Source: Rhizobium tumorigenes
Lineage (GTDB): Bacteria; Pseudomonadota; Alphaproteobacteria; Rhizobiales; Rhizobiaceae
Assembly (NCBI RefSeq): GCF_003240565.2
Contig: NZ_CP117255.1
Span: 1,612,001-1,676,000 of the forward strand
Reading direction: 5' to 3'
Length of the DNA: 64,000 nucleotides
Position 1 is the first letter of the stretch, and every line of letters begins with the position of its first letter. Both the position numbers and the translations under genes were made by a program. The notes under the pieces were generated by a model. It had not been told where the DNA came from. It saw only the letters and a program-made list of their open reading frames with translations, and did not search any database. This document shows positions 44,517 to 53,695 of the stretch, in pieces.

Positions 44517-47065
44517 CAGGCCACCGCCTTGCCGGCTGGCGGCACATCAGGCTGCGGACCGGGCTGCACACCGCGCGGCCGAAGCTTGAAGGCGATCAGC
44601 ACCGGTGCGGCGATATAGATCGACGAGAAGGTGCCGACCGCAACGCCGAAGAACATCACGAAGGTGAACGAGCGGATGACCTCGCCGCCGAAGATCGACA
44701 GCGCCAGCAGCGCCAGCAATGTGGTTGCCGCCGTCAGCACGGTGCGCGACAGGGTCTGGTTGATCGACGCATCGATGAGGATCGGCAACGGCATCTGCTT
44801 GTAGTGCCTGAGGTTTTCACGCATCCGGTCGTAGACGACGACGGTATCGTTGAGCGAATAGCCGATGATCGTCAGCACCGCTGCGATGCTCGTTAGGTTG
44901 AATTCGATACCGGTGACAACGAACAGGCCGAAGGTCAGGATGATATCGTGCAGGGTGGCGATAATCGCGCCCAGCGCATACTGCCAGGCAAACCGCACCC
45001 AGATGTAGATGAAGATCGCCGCCAGGGAGGCCATCACGCCGAACGTACCCGCCCTCGTCAGTTGGCCCGAGATTGCCGGACCCACCACCTCGACACGGCG
45101 GAACTCGTACTTGTCCTGCAATTCGCCACGCACCAGCGTGACCGCCGACTGCTCGGCATTTTCGCCGCCATCCTGCGACTGCAGACGGATCAGCGCACCG
45201 GTCGCATTGCTGATCGGTTGCGCCTGCACATCGCCGATATTCAGCTGCCCGAGCCGCGTCTTGATATCCGGGATATCGACCTTGCCCTGCTTGGCACGAA
45301 CCTCGATCAGCGAGCCGCCGGTAAAATCGACACCGAGATGCATGCCGAACGAGAAGAAACCAATCATCGACAGCACCGAAAGCACGGCCGAGATCGTGAA
45401 AGTATAGCGGCGGATGCCCATGAAGCGGATATTGGCACCGTCGAAGACAGCAGTCCGCACACCCTTCGGCAAATGCTTGGGCCGGCGGCGCTTGATCCAG
45501 ATAGCAATCAGCCAGCGCGTCAGCGTGAAAGCCGTAAACAGCGACGCGATGATGCCGATCCCGAGCGTCACGGCAAAGCCGCGCACGGGACCGCTCCCCA
45601 TGGAGAACAGGATGGCAGCGGCAATCAGGGTCGTAACATTGGCATCGATGATGGTCGTGTAGGCGCGCGCAAATCCGCTTTCGCAAGCCTGCACGAACGG
45701 CGTCCCACCTTTCAGCTTTTCGCGTATACGCTCATAGATCAGCACGTTCGAATCGACCGCCAGGCCCATCGTGAAGATGATGCCGGCGATACCGGGCAAG
45801 GTCAGCGTCGCCTGGAAAAGGCTGAGGATCGCCATGATAAGAATGATGTTGAAGACCAGCGCCGCAGTCGCGAAACCACCAAGCGAACCATAGAAGAACA
45901 CCATGAAGGCAACCACGGCCAGCGCGCCGACGATGCCGGCGATGATGCTGGCCCGGGCGGAATCCGCGCCGAGCCCGGGCTCGACAGTGCGCTCCTCGAC
46001 GACGGTCAGCGTTGCCGGCAACGAGCCGGAGTGCAGGAGGATAACCAGATCGGCAGCCCCCTCGGGCGAAAAATTGCCTGCCAGCATGCCCTTGCCATCG
46101 GTCACGGGCTGCTTGATCAGCGGCGCCGAGATCACCTGGTCGTCAAGCACGGCGACATAGGATTTTCCGACGTTCTTCGCCGTCGCCTGTGCGAATGCCT
46201 GGGTGGCCTTCGCGTCAAGCTGGAAGGTCACGACATTCTGCTTGGTCTGGGTATCCAGCATCGGCTCGGCGGCGATGATGCTCTGGTCGTTGGCAACGGG
46301 CCGCTTGAAGGCAAGGTAGCTTTCCGGCGGATCGTCCTGTGAATACAGTACTTCGGAATTTGCCGGTGGCTGGGTGTCGATCGCCGTCTGCACCGGCATG
46401 CTGGTATCCAGCATGTTGAAAGTCAGCTTGGCCGGCTGGTTCAGCAGCGTCTTCAGCCGCTGGGGATCGGTCAGGCCGGGCACCTCGACGATGAGCCGGT
46501 CGTTGCCCTGCCGCTGGATCAGCGGCTCGCGGCGGCCGACCTGCTTGACGCGGCTGCGAACCACTTCGATCGACTGGTCTAGCGCCTCTGCAGTACGGAA
46601 GGCGATGCCTTCGTTTGTCAGTGCCACGGTAATCAGGCCGCCATCGCCGGGGACGACGGTCGCCTCGCGGATTGAACCGCCAGTGGCCGAACTGCCGACG
46701 CTGTCGGTCAAAGGCTTGAGTGCATCGGTTGCCGCCGCCATCTGGCCGACGTCGGTCAGGTGCATGGTGATGGTCTGGACGGTACCGGAAAGATCGACGG
46801 TGGGAATTTTCGCATCACGCAGCCGACGGGCGACATCGTTGATCGTCGATTGCAGCCGGGCGGCGACGATCTCGTCGCGCTCGATCTTCAGCGAGATCCG
46901 CGATCCGCCCTGGAGGTCGAGACCGAGGATTGCCTTGTGGTGCGGCAGCCAGCTCGGGAAACGCTCGAGCTGGCGGTCGCTGAACAGGTTGGGAAGTGCG
47001 ACGAGGACGCTGGCAACGACGGCAAGCCAAACGAGGATTGTCTTCCAGCGGGAGAATTGCAGCAT
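44516..47065 (-). CDS. secDF: protein translocase SecDF fusion
   Basis: An 849-residue fusion of SecD and SecF, helper subunits of the Sec translocon that use proton flow to pull preproteins. SecD half: first helix at about residues 10-26, large P1 domain, then helices with the motif GLAVDSNVLIYERIREKLK. SecF half begins about residue 540 with GVDFTGGSLIEV and ends with SLNDTVVVYDRMREN. Twelve helices in all. It follows yajC by 60 bp in the same direction. Confidence 0.97.
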   Translation of the reverse strand: MLQFSRWKTILVWLAVVASVLVALPNLFSDRQLERFPSWLPHHKAILGLDLQGGSRISLKIERDEIVAARLQSTINDVARRLRDAKIPTVDLSGTVQTITMHLTDVGQMAAATDALKPLTDSVGSSATGGSIREATVVPGDGGLITVALTNEGIAFRTAEALDQSIEVVRSRVKQVGRREPLIQRQGNDRLIVEVPGLTDPQRLKTLLNQPAKLTFNMLDTSMPVQTAIDTQPPANSEVLYSQDDPPESYLAFKRPVANDQSIIAAEPMLDTQTKQNVVTFQLDAKATQAFAQATAKNVGKSYVAVLDDQVISAPLIKQPVTDGKGMLAGNFSPEGAADLVILLHSGSLPATLTVVEERTVEPGLGADSARASIIAGIVGALAVVAFMVFFYGSLGGFATAALVFNIILIMAILSLFQATLTLPGIAGIIFTMGLAVDSNVLIYERIREKLKGGTPFVQACESGFARAYTTIIDANVTTLIAAAILFSMGSGPVRGFAVTLGIGIIASLFTAFTLTRWLIAIWIKRRRPKHLPKGVRTAVFDGANIRFMGIRRYTFTISAVLSVLSMIGFFSFGMHLGVDFTGGSLIEVRAKQGKVDIPDIKTRLGQLNIGDVQAQPISNATGALIRLQSQDGGENAEQSAVTLVRGELQDKYEFRRVEVVGPAISGQLTRAGTFGVMASLAAIFIYIWVRFAWQYALGAIIATLHDIILTFGLFVVTGIEFNLTSIAAVLTIIGYSLNDTVVVYDRMRENLRHYKQMPLPILIDASINQTLSRTVLTAATTLLALLALSIFGGEVIRSFTFVMFFGVAVGTFSSIYIAAPVLIAFKLRPRGVQPGPQPDVPPAGKAVA

Positions 47066-47127
47066 GGCGTTCTCGACTTTACTATTCGTCGCGACGCGGC
47101 CGGACGGCCGGCCGCCCGTTATCGATG

Positions 47128-47478
47128 CTAGGCTGCGTCCGCCTTGACCGGTTCACCCTTGACGCGGACTTCCGATATCGCCGTACGGACAACGCGGACC
47201 TTGACGCCTTCGGCAATCTCGACTTCGAGTTCCTTGTCGTCGACGACCTTGACGACCTTGCCGACAATGCCGCCGCCCGTGACGATCTGGTCGCCGCGAC
47301 GGATATTCTTCAGCACGTCGTCACGCTTGCGCGCCTGGGCGCGCTGTGGCCGGATAAGGAGAAAATACCAGACGACCATCAGCGGAACGAAGAGGAAAAC
47401 CATTTCCATGCCGGAACCGCCAAACACGCCCATGGCGGTGTCGGTGGCGCTCTGGGCGTATGCGTTGGTGACAAACAT
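47128..47478 (-). CDS. yajC: preprotein translocase subunit YajC
   Basis: A 116-residue single-span protein: helix FLFVPLMVVWYFLLI followed by RPQRAQARKRDDVLKNIRRG and the conserved GDQIVTGGGIVGKV. It partners SecDF and YidC at the translocon. First gene of the yajC-secDF-NDUFAF3-NDUFAF6 group. A 200-bp spacer separates it from the divergent DUF815 gene. Confidence 0.97.
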   Translation of the reverse strand: MFVTNAYAQSATDTAMGVFGGSGMEMVFLFVPLMVVWYFLLIRPQRAQARKRDDVLKNIRRGDQIVTGGGIVGKVVKVVDDKELEVEIAEGVKVRVVRTAISEVRVKGEPVKADAA

Positions 47479-47677
47479 CGGGAACTCCTCAAAATCCAGG
47501 CGGGAAACAACCCGTACACCGCGCGAGATATCATTGTGATCGTGGCAAATGCAACAAAAACAGCCGATAACCGTACCGTTTTCTCAGCCTCTTAACCTTT
47601 CGGCCGGGGAAAGGCCATGCTACCCGGCAGCGAAATAAACTTTTGCCGCTGCGTCCCATAACCCATCCGGAGTAAAC

Positions 47678-48553
47678 ATGGTGACCGAAGATCAAAACGC
47701 ACTGATCCTTGCCGAACTCCGCCGTCTGGCATCGGCGGTCGAAAGGCTGGCCGGCCCGCCACCGGCCGTCAATGACTGGGATGTTGCAGACTGCTTCGTC
47801 TGGAGCCCTGCCCGCGAGCACCTGCAGCCAGTGCCGCGTCCGAACCGCGTGGCAATCGGTCTCATCCGGGGTGTCGATCATGTTCGCGACATCCTGCAGG
47901 AAAACACGCTGCGTTTCGCCGAGGGCTTTGCTGCCAACAACGTGCTGCTCTGGGGCGCGCGCGGCATGGGCAAATCCTCGCTCGTAAAAGCCGTGCACGC
48001 CGACATTATCCGCTCGACCGGCGTCGCATTGAAACTGGTTGAGGTCCACCGGGAGGATATCTCGACGCTGCCCCTGCTGCTCGACATCGTCAAGGCCGCG
48101 CCTCTGCGTGTCATCGTCTACTGCGACGACCTCTCCTTCGATCACGACGACACCGCCTATAAATCGCTGAAAGCAGCGCTCGACGGCGGTGTCGAGGGCC
48201 GACCCGACAATGTCCTCTTCTACGCCACGTCCAACCGGCGCCACCTCTTGCCGCGCAGCATGATGGAAAACGAGCAGTCGACGGCGATCAATCCGTCAGA
48301 GGCCGTCGAGGAGAAAGTCTCGCTCTCCGATCGTTTCGGTCTTTGGCTCGGCTTCCACAAATGCAGCCAGGACGACTACCTGTTGATGATCGATGGTTAC
48401 GCCGAGCATTTCAACCTCGCGCTTGACCGAGAAGAAATGCACCGGGAGGCACTGGCTTGGTCCACGACCCGGGGAGCACGCTCTGGACGCGTTGCCTGGC
48501 AATACATCCAGGATCTCGCCGGCCGACAGCGGATCGACCTGCCGCGCGACTGA
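47678..48553 (+). CDS. DUF815 AAA-type ATPase
   Basis: A 291-residue P-loop ATPase of DUF815: LRFAEGFAANNVLLWGARGM holds the start of the Walker A (GARGMGKSS), VIVYCDDLSFDHDDTAYKSL the Walker B, and VLFYATSNRRHLLPR the sensor 1 region. The cellular role is unknown. Divergent from yajC; the same ATPase commonly lies between the dipM and yajC regions of rhizobia. Confidence 0.93.
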   Translation: MVTEDQNALILAELRRLASAVERLAGPPPAVNDWDVADCFVWSPAREHLQPVPRPNRVAIGLIRGVDHVRDILQENTLRFAEGFAANNVLLWGARGMGKSSLVKAVHADIIRSTGVALKLVEVHREDISTLPLLLDIVKAAPLRVIVYCDDLSFDHDDTAYKSLKAALDGGVEGRPDNVLFYATSNRRHLLPRSMMENEQSTAINPSEAVEEKVSLSDRFGLWLGFHKCSQDDYLLMIDGYAEHFNLALDREEMHREALAWSTTRGARSGRVAWQYIQDLAGRQRIDLPRD

Positions 48554-48765
48554 TATCGCCCGACCCGTTCAAGGACGCGCTGAGATGTGCGAGCGTTCAG
48601 CCTGAACGTTCCCACAATACTTTCCACGCAAAGTATAGGAATAAAACATCATTTCCAATTGGAACTTGCTAATTAAGATTTACTTTATGATGCCGCGATA
48701 TGTTCGGGCCGAGGAAAATGAGTGACCTCTGAGAAGGCTATGACAGCCACCGCCTGGGAGATGTC

Positions 48766-50313
48766 ATGCCTTTTTTTCGAAGCAAAGCTGGCCACGAAGC
48801 GATATTCCTCGGTGTCTTCGGCACCCTCATCTGGGCGTTGGGCACCGAATTCCAGGCATTCGAGGCGGTTTCCGACTTTGTCATCCGCAATGACCAATAC
48901 CAGCTCGACGACCTGGCGCTGGCGGTCACCGTCACCGGGTTCGTCAGCCTGATCTATTCCATCCGCCGCATCCGCGATCTCAGCCGTGAAGTTGGGCGCC
49001 GCGAGATTGCCGAGCGGGGAGTAAAGTGGATGTCCGGTCACGACGAGACGACAGCGCTCCCCAATCGCCGGTCTCTCGAAGAACGCATTAGCTGCCCTCC
49101 CCATAGCGGGGAGGAGAAGCTTGGCGTCTTCGCCGTCCAGCTCGACGGCTTTAAAAAGATCAAGGACCTGTTCGACCACAAGACGGCAGACGACGTTCTG
49201 CGGGTGATGGCGGAGCGCCTGAAGGCAATCTTCCCGCCTGACGATATCTTCAGGACCGGTGGACGGGACTTCGTTGCATTCATCGCCGGAGAAGACCACG
49301 CCGAGATCGCCGAGCGGGTAGCGGCTGTGATGACGAGACCGTTAGCCGTCAAGGGACAGGCAGTCGAAATCGGTGTGGCAATCGGCCACGCGCTCCTTCC
49401 CGACGATGGAACTGACGTGGCAAGCGTCGTGCGCTGCGCCGAAGTGGCCATGGAAGCCGCAAAGAACGACCCGGCACGAAAAATCCGGGCTTTCGAACCG
49501 ACGATGCGCGAGCGGTGGCAGGAAAGCTCCGAGCTCGAGAAGCAGCTTCGTCAAGCGGTGAGAAAAAATACGATAAAGCCCTATTACCAGCCGATCGTCG
49601 ACCTCCATACGGGCAGGATCAACGGCTTCGAAGCGCTCGCCCGCTGGGAACAGGAACCGGGCAAGTTCGTGCCGCCCACCGTGTTCATCGACCTTGCCGA
49701 ACGCACCGGGCTGATCGGCGAGCTGACGGTCAAGCTCTTCAGGGTTGCCTGCGCCGATGCAGCCACCTGGCCGAACGGCGTCATCCTCTCTTTCAACCTG
49801 TCGCCGACCCAGCTGCACGACGGGCTGCTGGCGATCCGCATCCTGACGATACTTTCCGAAGCCGGACTCCCTCCCTCGCGCCTCGAGATCGAGATTACCG
49901 AATCGGCGCTCATCCAGGATCTGGTCGCCGCCGAGCGCATCATCGCGGATCTCAAGAATGCCGGCATACGAATTGCGCTCGACGACTTCGGTACGGGCTA
50001 TTCGAGCCTTGGCCAGCTGTCGCGATTTAGCTTCGATAAGATCAAGATAGATCGCATGTTCGTCTCGGAAGCCGCCGACGGCAAGAAGAACGAGAAGATC
50101 CTGAGAACGATCATCGGCCTCGGCAAGGGGCTGGATATCCTGACGACGGCGGAAGGCATCGAGACCGAAGAGCAACTTCAGGCACTGACCCGGATGGGAT
50201 GCAATCTCGGCCAGGGCTACCTGTTTGGCAAAGCCGTCCCCGCCGCCGAAGCATCCCGCCTCCTCGAACTCGATTGCAAACTGGTGGAAACCTCGGAGAT
50301 GATGGTCGCCTGA
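48766..50313 (+). CDS. EAL phosphodiesterase with degenerate GGDEF domain
   Basis: A 515-residue membrane protein: two N-terminal helices (about 10-30 and 45-65), a GGDEF domain whose signature is GGRDF (R167 in place of the catalytic acid), and an intact EAL domain: FEALARWE with E289, NLSPTQLHD, EIEITESAL, ALDDFGTGYSSLG, and AEGIETEEQL. Expected to degrade cyclic di-GMP and to be unable to make it. The degenerate domain may bind GTP as a regulator. Single gene with a palindromic upstream region. Confidence 0.93.
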   Translation: MPFFRSKAGHEAIFLGVFGTLIWALGTEFQAFEAVSDFVIRNDQYQLDDLALAVTVTGFVSLIYSIRRIRDLSREVGRREIAERGVKWMSGHDETTALPNRRSLEERISCPPHSGEEKLGVFAVQLDGFKKIKDLFDHKTADDVLRVMAERLKAIFPPDDIFRTGGRDFVAFIAGEDHAEIAERVAAVMTRPLAVKGQAVEIGVAIGHALLPDDGTDVASVVRCAEVAMEAAKNDPARKIRAFEPTMRERWQESSELEKQLRQAVRKNTIKPYYQPIVDLHTGRINGFEALARWEQEPGKFVPPTVFIDLAERTGLIGELTVKLFRVACADAATWPNGVILSFNLSPTQLHDGLLAIRILTILSEAGLPPSRLEIEITESALIQDLVAAERIIADLKNAGIRIALDDFGTGYSSLGQLSRFSFDKIKIDRMFVSEAADGKKNEKILRTIIGLGKGLDILTTAEGIETEEQLQALTRMGCNLGQGYLFGKAVPAAEASRLLELDCKLVETSEMMVA

Positions 50314-50412
50314 GGCGGGCCTGTCGGCCCAACGCGGTCATGCCGCTGATCTGTCGCAATGGCACGGGGTGTGGCATATTGGATGGATCATCTGCATAAC
50401 CAAGGAAGAGCC

Positions 50413-50852
50413 GTGCCAGTAGACATTAGACTTGCCGAACCCGCTGATGTTCCGGCGCTGTTTTATGTTCGGACTTCCGTGCGGGAAAACCACATATCCC
50501 GAGAGCGTCTTACAGAAATGGGTATTACGGACGCTTCGATCTCTGCAATGATTTCCGCCTCGCCGTGCGCTTGGGTCGCCGTCCTCGACGGTGAAATGTT
50601 GGCTTCTCAATGATCGCTATCACTGACGCCTCACTTTTTGCAGCATTCGTTCTTCCTTCGCATCAGGGAAAGGGGTTGGGCACCAGGCTCGTGCTTGAGG
50701 CGGAAAGCGAGCTGTTCCGACATCATTCCGAGATCTGGCTTGAAACTGACAAAGACAGCCGCGCTGCGGATTTCTACAAACGTCTCGGCTGGAGCAACGA
50801 GCGGCAGGCAAAAGGTAGCGAAATCCGACTTACAAAAACACGCCCTGGATAA
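50413..50852 (+). pseudogene. GNAT acetyltransferase, split by a frameshift
   Basis: The first part (GTG 50413 with AAGGAAG upstream; VDIRLAEPADVPALFYVRTS) ends at a TGA at 50611-50613 after VAVLDGEMLASQ. The second part starts at an ATG overlapping that TGA (50610) and reads MIAITDASLFAAFVLPSHQG, holding the acetyl-CoA loop HQGKGLG and ending at 50852. A one-base loss near 50600 (GCTTCTCAATG where GCTTTCTCAATG would keep the frame) explains both halves. The lower GC of the surrounding bases suggests transfer. The TGA/ATG overlap could allow re-initiation, so residual activity cannot be excluded. Confidence 0.8.
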
Positions 50853-51006
50853 CTGCCTCAAACATGCCAGTCTTCCCATCGCGCTGAAGTCATCGATATC
50901 GAGGGAGGCCGAATATTCGAGGTCTCATTGCAACACTCGCTTGCACTGAGGCTACGGGTCGCAATTGCCACGCAGCGTTGCCACGCAGACGCGCCGTCCA
51001 AACGAC

Positions 51007-51033
51007 AAAAAGCCCGGCATGACCGGGCTTTTT
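51007..51033 (-). terminator. terminator of the DipM-like gene
   Basis: AAAAAGCCCGG and CCGGGCTTTTT with a 5-base loop, just past the stop of the DipM-like gene; symmetric, so it can work for both strands. Confidence 0.88.
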
Positions 51034-51057
51034 GCATAACTCCTCGAGACGCACTAT

Positions 51058-52659
51058 CTATTCAAGGAAGGTCATTGGGTTAACCGGCGAAGCATTCTTG
51101 CGGACCTCGAAGTGCATCTGCGGCTGCTTGGCATTGCCGCTCATGCCGGAAGTTGCGAGTGTCTGGCCGCGCTGCACTTTCTGTCCACGGGTCACGCTCA
51201 GCGTGTCGGCATGGCCGTATACGGTAACCGTGCCGTCGTCGTGGCGTACCAGAACCGTGTTGCCGAGCGCCTTCAGGCCATTGCCTGCGTAGATAACGAC
51301 GCCGTTCTCGGCGGCCTTGATCGGCGTGCCCGATGGCACAGAGATGTCGATACCGTCGTTGCGGCTGCCTTCGACATTGGCACCGTAGGCTGCGATGACC
51401 GCGCCGCGCACCGGCCAGCGATACTTGCCGATGCCCGTCGATTCCGGTGCGGCGGAGCCGGCATCCGTTTTCTGGGCGTCATTGACGGACTGCGTCGGCA
51501 GCGATGCGACCTTGGTCGGCTCCTCGGCAGCGACGGGTGCCGTTGCCTTGACCGGCGCCTTTTCCGGCGCGATCGAAGCCGTCTTCAGATCGTCGGCAGC
51601 AGGCGTTGCGCCACCGTGGGGCAGTTTTAGCGTCTGGCCGACCTGGATGCCGTTCTTGCCGATGCCGTTGGCCGCCTTCAGCGCGTCGATATGCGTTCCG
51701 GTTGCCTTGGCGATCTTGGTGAGCGAATCGCCCGGCTTGACCACGTAGCTGCCTGGCGTCGGACCCTTGCCTGCGCCGGCCGAAAGCTTGCCGGAGCCGT
51801 TTTCGGCGCTCATCTGCTGTTTGTCGCGGGCCGTATTGCCGTTCGGAAGAACAGCGGCGTCCTGTTCGGGCGCCTTTGACGGGATCGGCTGCTTGCCGCC
51901 CTTGTCGAGATCTGCGGCCTGCGACGATGCCTTAACGACATTGGCGCCGCCGTTCATGGTCGGAATAATGATGGAGCGGCCCGGCTGGGCGGACGCGGAG
52001 TTCTGCAGGCCGTTGACGCGCAGGATTTCCTTTTCCGGCACGCCGTAGCGGCTGGCAAGCGTCTTTGTCGTCTCGCCGGGGCGCAGCGTAACGGTTGGCG
52101 CGTTATCGCCGGTCCAGGCAGACGGCTTGCCGGGCGTGCTGCCGGTCGCCATGCGATCTGGAGCCTCGCGTGGTGGGGCCAGCGAATGCGGAGCAGACCC
52201 GCGGTTCGGCGCGGCATCGGGATAAGGCTGCGCAAGAGCCTGCTGCTCTTCGCGCGGCGGCCGTGTCGACAGGTGGTCGGATGTCGCGATCCCGGCAGGT
52301 GCGGCCAGCTGCGAACGCTGGACAGAAGGAGCGGCCGCGCTCCGGGCGTTGGAATAAGCCGGCTTGTAGGTCTGCGGCTGCGACGGATAGGGCTGGTTCA
52401 TGGCAGCATTGCCATTGCCGTAATCCGATCGACCGGAAGCCACGTTTGCGGGCGGGACAGGATCGCGGTCGAGACCGCTCAGCTGCCGGCGCGGGATGGA
52501 CCCCGTCGTCATGGTGTCGGAGCTCGAACCGGAGCTTGCGAACATCCCCGAGAAACGAGAGGCATCCGAACTGCAGCCTGTCGCGGCGCTCGCGAGAAAT
52601 GCTGCAATCAGGACCTTGCCTGTCGTTGTGCTGATATGTAACGGAAAGCTGAAACGCAT
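51058..52659 (-). CDS. DipM/NlpD-like LysM and LytM (M23) lipoprotein
   Basis: A 533-residue envelope protein: lipoprotein signal (FLASAATGC), a long disordered Ser/Pro-rich part, two LysM domains (TLRPGETTKTLASRYGVPEK and VVKPGDSLTKIAKATGTHID), another linker, and a C-terminal LytM domain. The LytM domain has NDGIDISVPSGTPIKAA where an active M23 enzyme has a histidine before GID, though VYGHAD and MHFEVRKN keep the later histidines. As in NlpD and DipM it should activate amidases at the septum instead of cutting glycan-linked peptides itself. Start at 52659 fits the signal. Confidence 0.93.
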   Translation of the reverse strand: MRFSFPLHISTTTGKVLIAAFLASAATGCSSDASRFSGMFASSGSSSDTMTTGSIPRRQLSGLDRDPVPPANVASGRSDYGNGNAAMNQPYPSQPQTYKPAYSNARSAAAPSVQRSQLAAPAGIATSDHLSTRPPREEQQALAQPYPDAAPNRGSAPHSLAPPREAPDRMATGSTPGKPSAWTGDNAPTVTLRPGETTKTLASRYGVPEKEILRVNGLQNSASAQPGRSIIIPTMNGGANVVKASSQAADLDKGGKQPIPSKAPEQDAAVLPNGNTARDKQQMSAENGSGKLSAGAGKGPTPGSYVVKPGDSLTKIAKATGTHIDALKAANGIGKNGIQVGQTLKLPHGGATPAADDLKTASIAPEKAPVKATAPVAAEEPTKVASLPTQSVNDAQKTDAGSAAPESTGIGKYRWPVRGAVIAAYGANVEGSRNDGIDISVPSGTPIKAAENGVVIYAGNGLKALGNTVLVRHDDGTVTVYGHADTLSVTRGQKVQRGQTLATSGMSGNAKQPQMHFEVRKNASPVNPMTFLE

Positions 52660-52825
52660 GACTCGACCCACTTAAGACGCAACCCATTTCTGAGTTCCAT
52701 TAAAGCGCGTTAATCTTACCATGCGGTTAAGGCGCTGGAGTCATGTGGATTTTTTTGAGAAATTGCTAACCATAGTCCACAGCCCAGTGACTGCGGCGTG
52801 CCGAAGCGCTTCAATCCCGCAAGCC

Positions 52826-53479
52826 TCAGAGATAGGCAGCAAGCTTGGGGATGATCGGCAGGTAGGGAACTTCGAACAGTTCCTCGCGCTCGAACCGGCT
52901 GCCTGTCTTGGTCAGGCGCACCATGCGGCATACGGTATCCGTTATCATTACAGGCGTGATCATCGAGCCGCCGGATACCAGCTGGTCGGCATAGAAGCGC
53001 GGCATGGTGGGGAAGGCCCCGGTCACCAAGATGCGGTCGAACGTGCCCTCGCCCGGCATGCCGGCGCTGCCGTCCGCCTGGCGCACGATGACGTTGCGCA
53101 TCGCCAGCGTCTCGATGCGCTTCTGGGCTGCAACCGTCAGTGTCTTGTAGCGATCGACCGTCAGGACCCGTTCACCGAGCCGGCCCATGACGGCGGCTGT
53201 GAACCCGGTGCCGGTGCCGACTTCGAGTACGCGGTGGCCCGGCCGGACCTTCAGATGGTGGAGAAGCCTGATGACGAGATCGATGCCTTCCATGAAGGAT
53301 CCGCATTCGATCGGGATAGTCCGGCTGGAATAGGCGTCGGAGACAGCCTGCGGCGGCACGAACAGCGAGCGCGGCGTCTGCTCCACGGCCGTCAGGAGGT
53401 CTATGTCGGAAATGCCTTCGGCACGCAGCCGCAGCACGACGGCCGCAAAACCTTCCCTCTCAAGAAGTCGAGCTGTCAA
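52826..53479 (-). CDS. pcm: protein-L-isoaspartate O-methyltransferase
   Basis: A 217-residue SAM-dependent enzyme repairing isoaspartyl residues. The SAM motif VLEVGTGTGFTAAVMGRLG, the preceding acidic-polar segment TIPIECGSFMEGIDLVIRLL (divergent from the classic PCMT pattern) and FDRILVTGAFPTMPR are seen. It starts at a TTG (GGAG seven bases upstream); no ATG or GTG is available in frame before an upstream stop. The start overlaps the stop of the surE remnant by two bases (TTGA), suggesting former coupling. Confidence 0.9.
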   Translation of the reverse strand: MTARLLEREGFAAVVLRLRAEGISDIDLLTAVEQTPRSLFVPPQAVSDAYSSRTIPIECGSFMEGIDLVIRLLHHLKVRPGHRVLEVGTGTGFTAAVMGRLGERVLTVDRYKTLTVAAQKRIETLAMRNVIVRQADGSAGMPGEGTFDRILVTGAFPTMPRFYADQLVSGGSMITPVMITDTVCRMVRLTKTGSRFEREELFEVPYLPIIPKLAAYL

Positions 53480-53682
53480 ACCGCTACTCCGTGACCAACC
53501 GCCCGCGATGTGCCGGACTGAGGGACATAATTGGCGTGATCGGGTTTCAAAGAAGTTACCGGCAGCTGTTTTTGCTGTGAGGCGCGCATCTCGCCACGCT
53601 CACCCGACAGGACACAGGCGGCGACGCCCGCAGCCACTGGCAGCGAGGTCGCGAAGGTGTGGTCAGTCTTCGTCGATGACAC
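53476..53682 (-). pseudogene. surE: remnant of surE (C-terminal end)
   Basis: In related genomes surE (about 255 codons) lies between serS and pcm. Here the gap is only 216 bp. On the minus strand an open frame ends with LPVTSLKPDHANYVPQSG followed by RAVGHGVAV; I compare this with the C-terminus of rhizobial SurE as I recall it (VTPLKLDLTDYSV, then RALG). Agreement in position and frame, and overlap of its stop with the pcm start, support a decayed 3' end. The first 39 codons show no similarity. The catalytic N-terminal motif (LLTNDDG) is absent, so no SurE activity is encoded here. Confidence 0.55.
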
Positions 53683-53695
53683 TGGCGCTGTCCTG

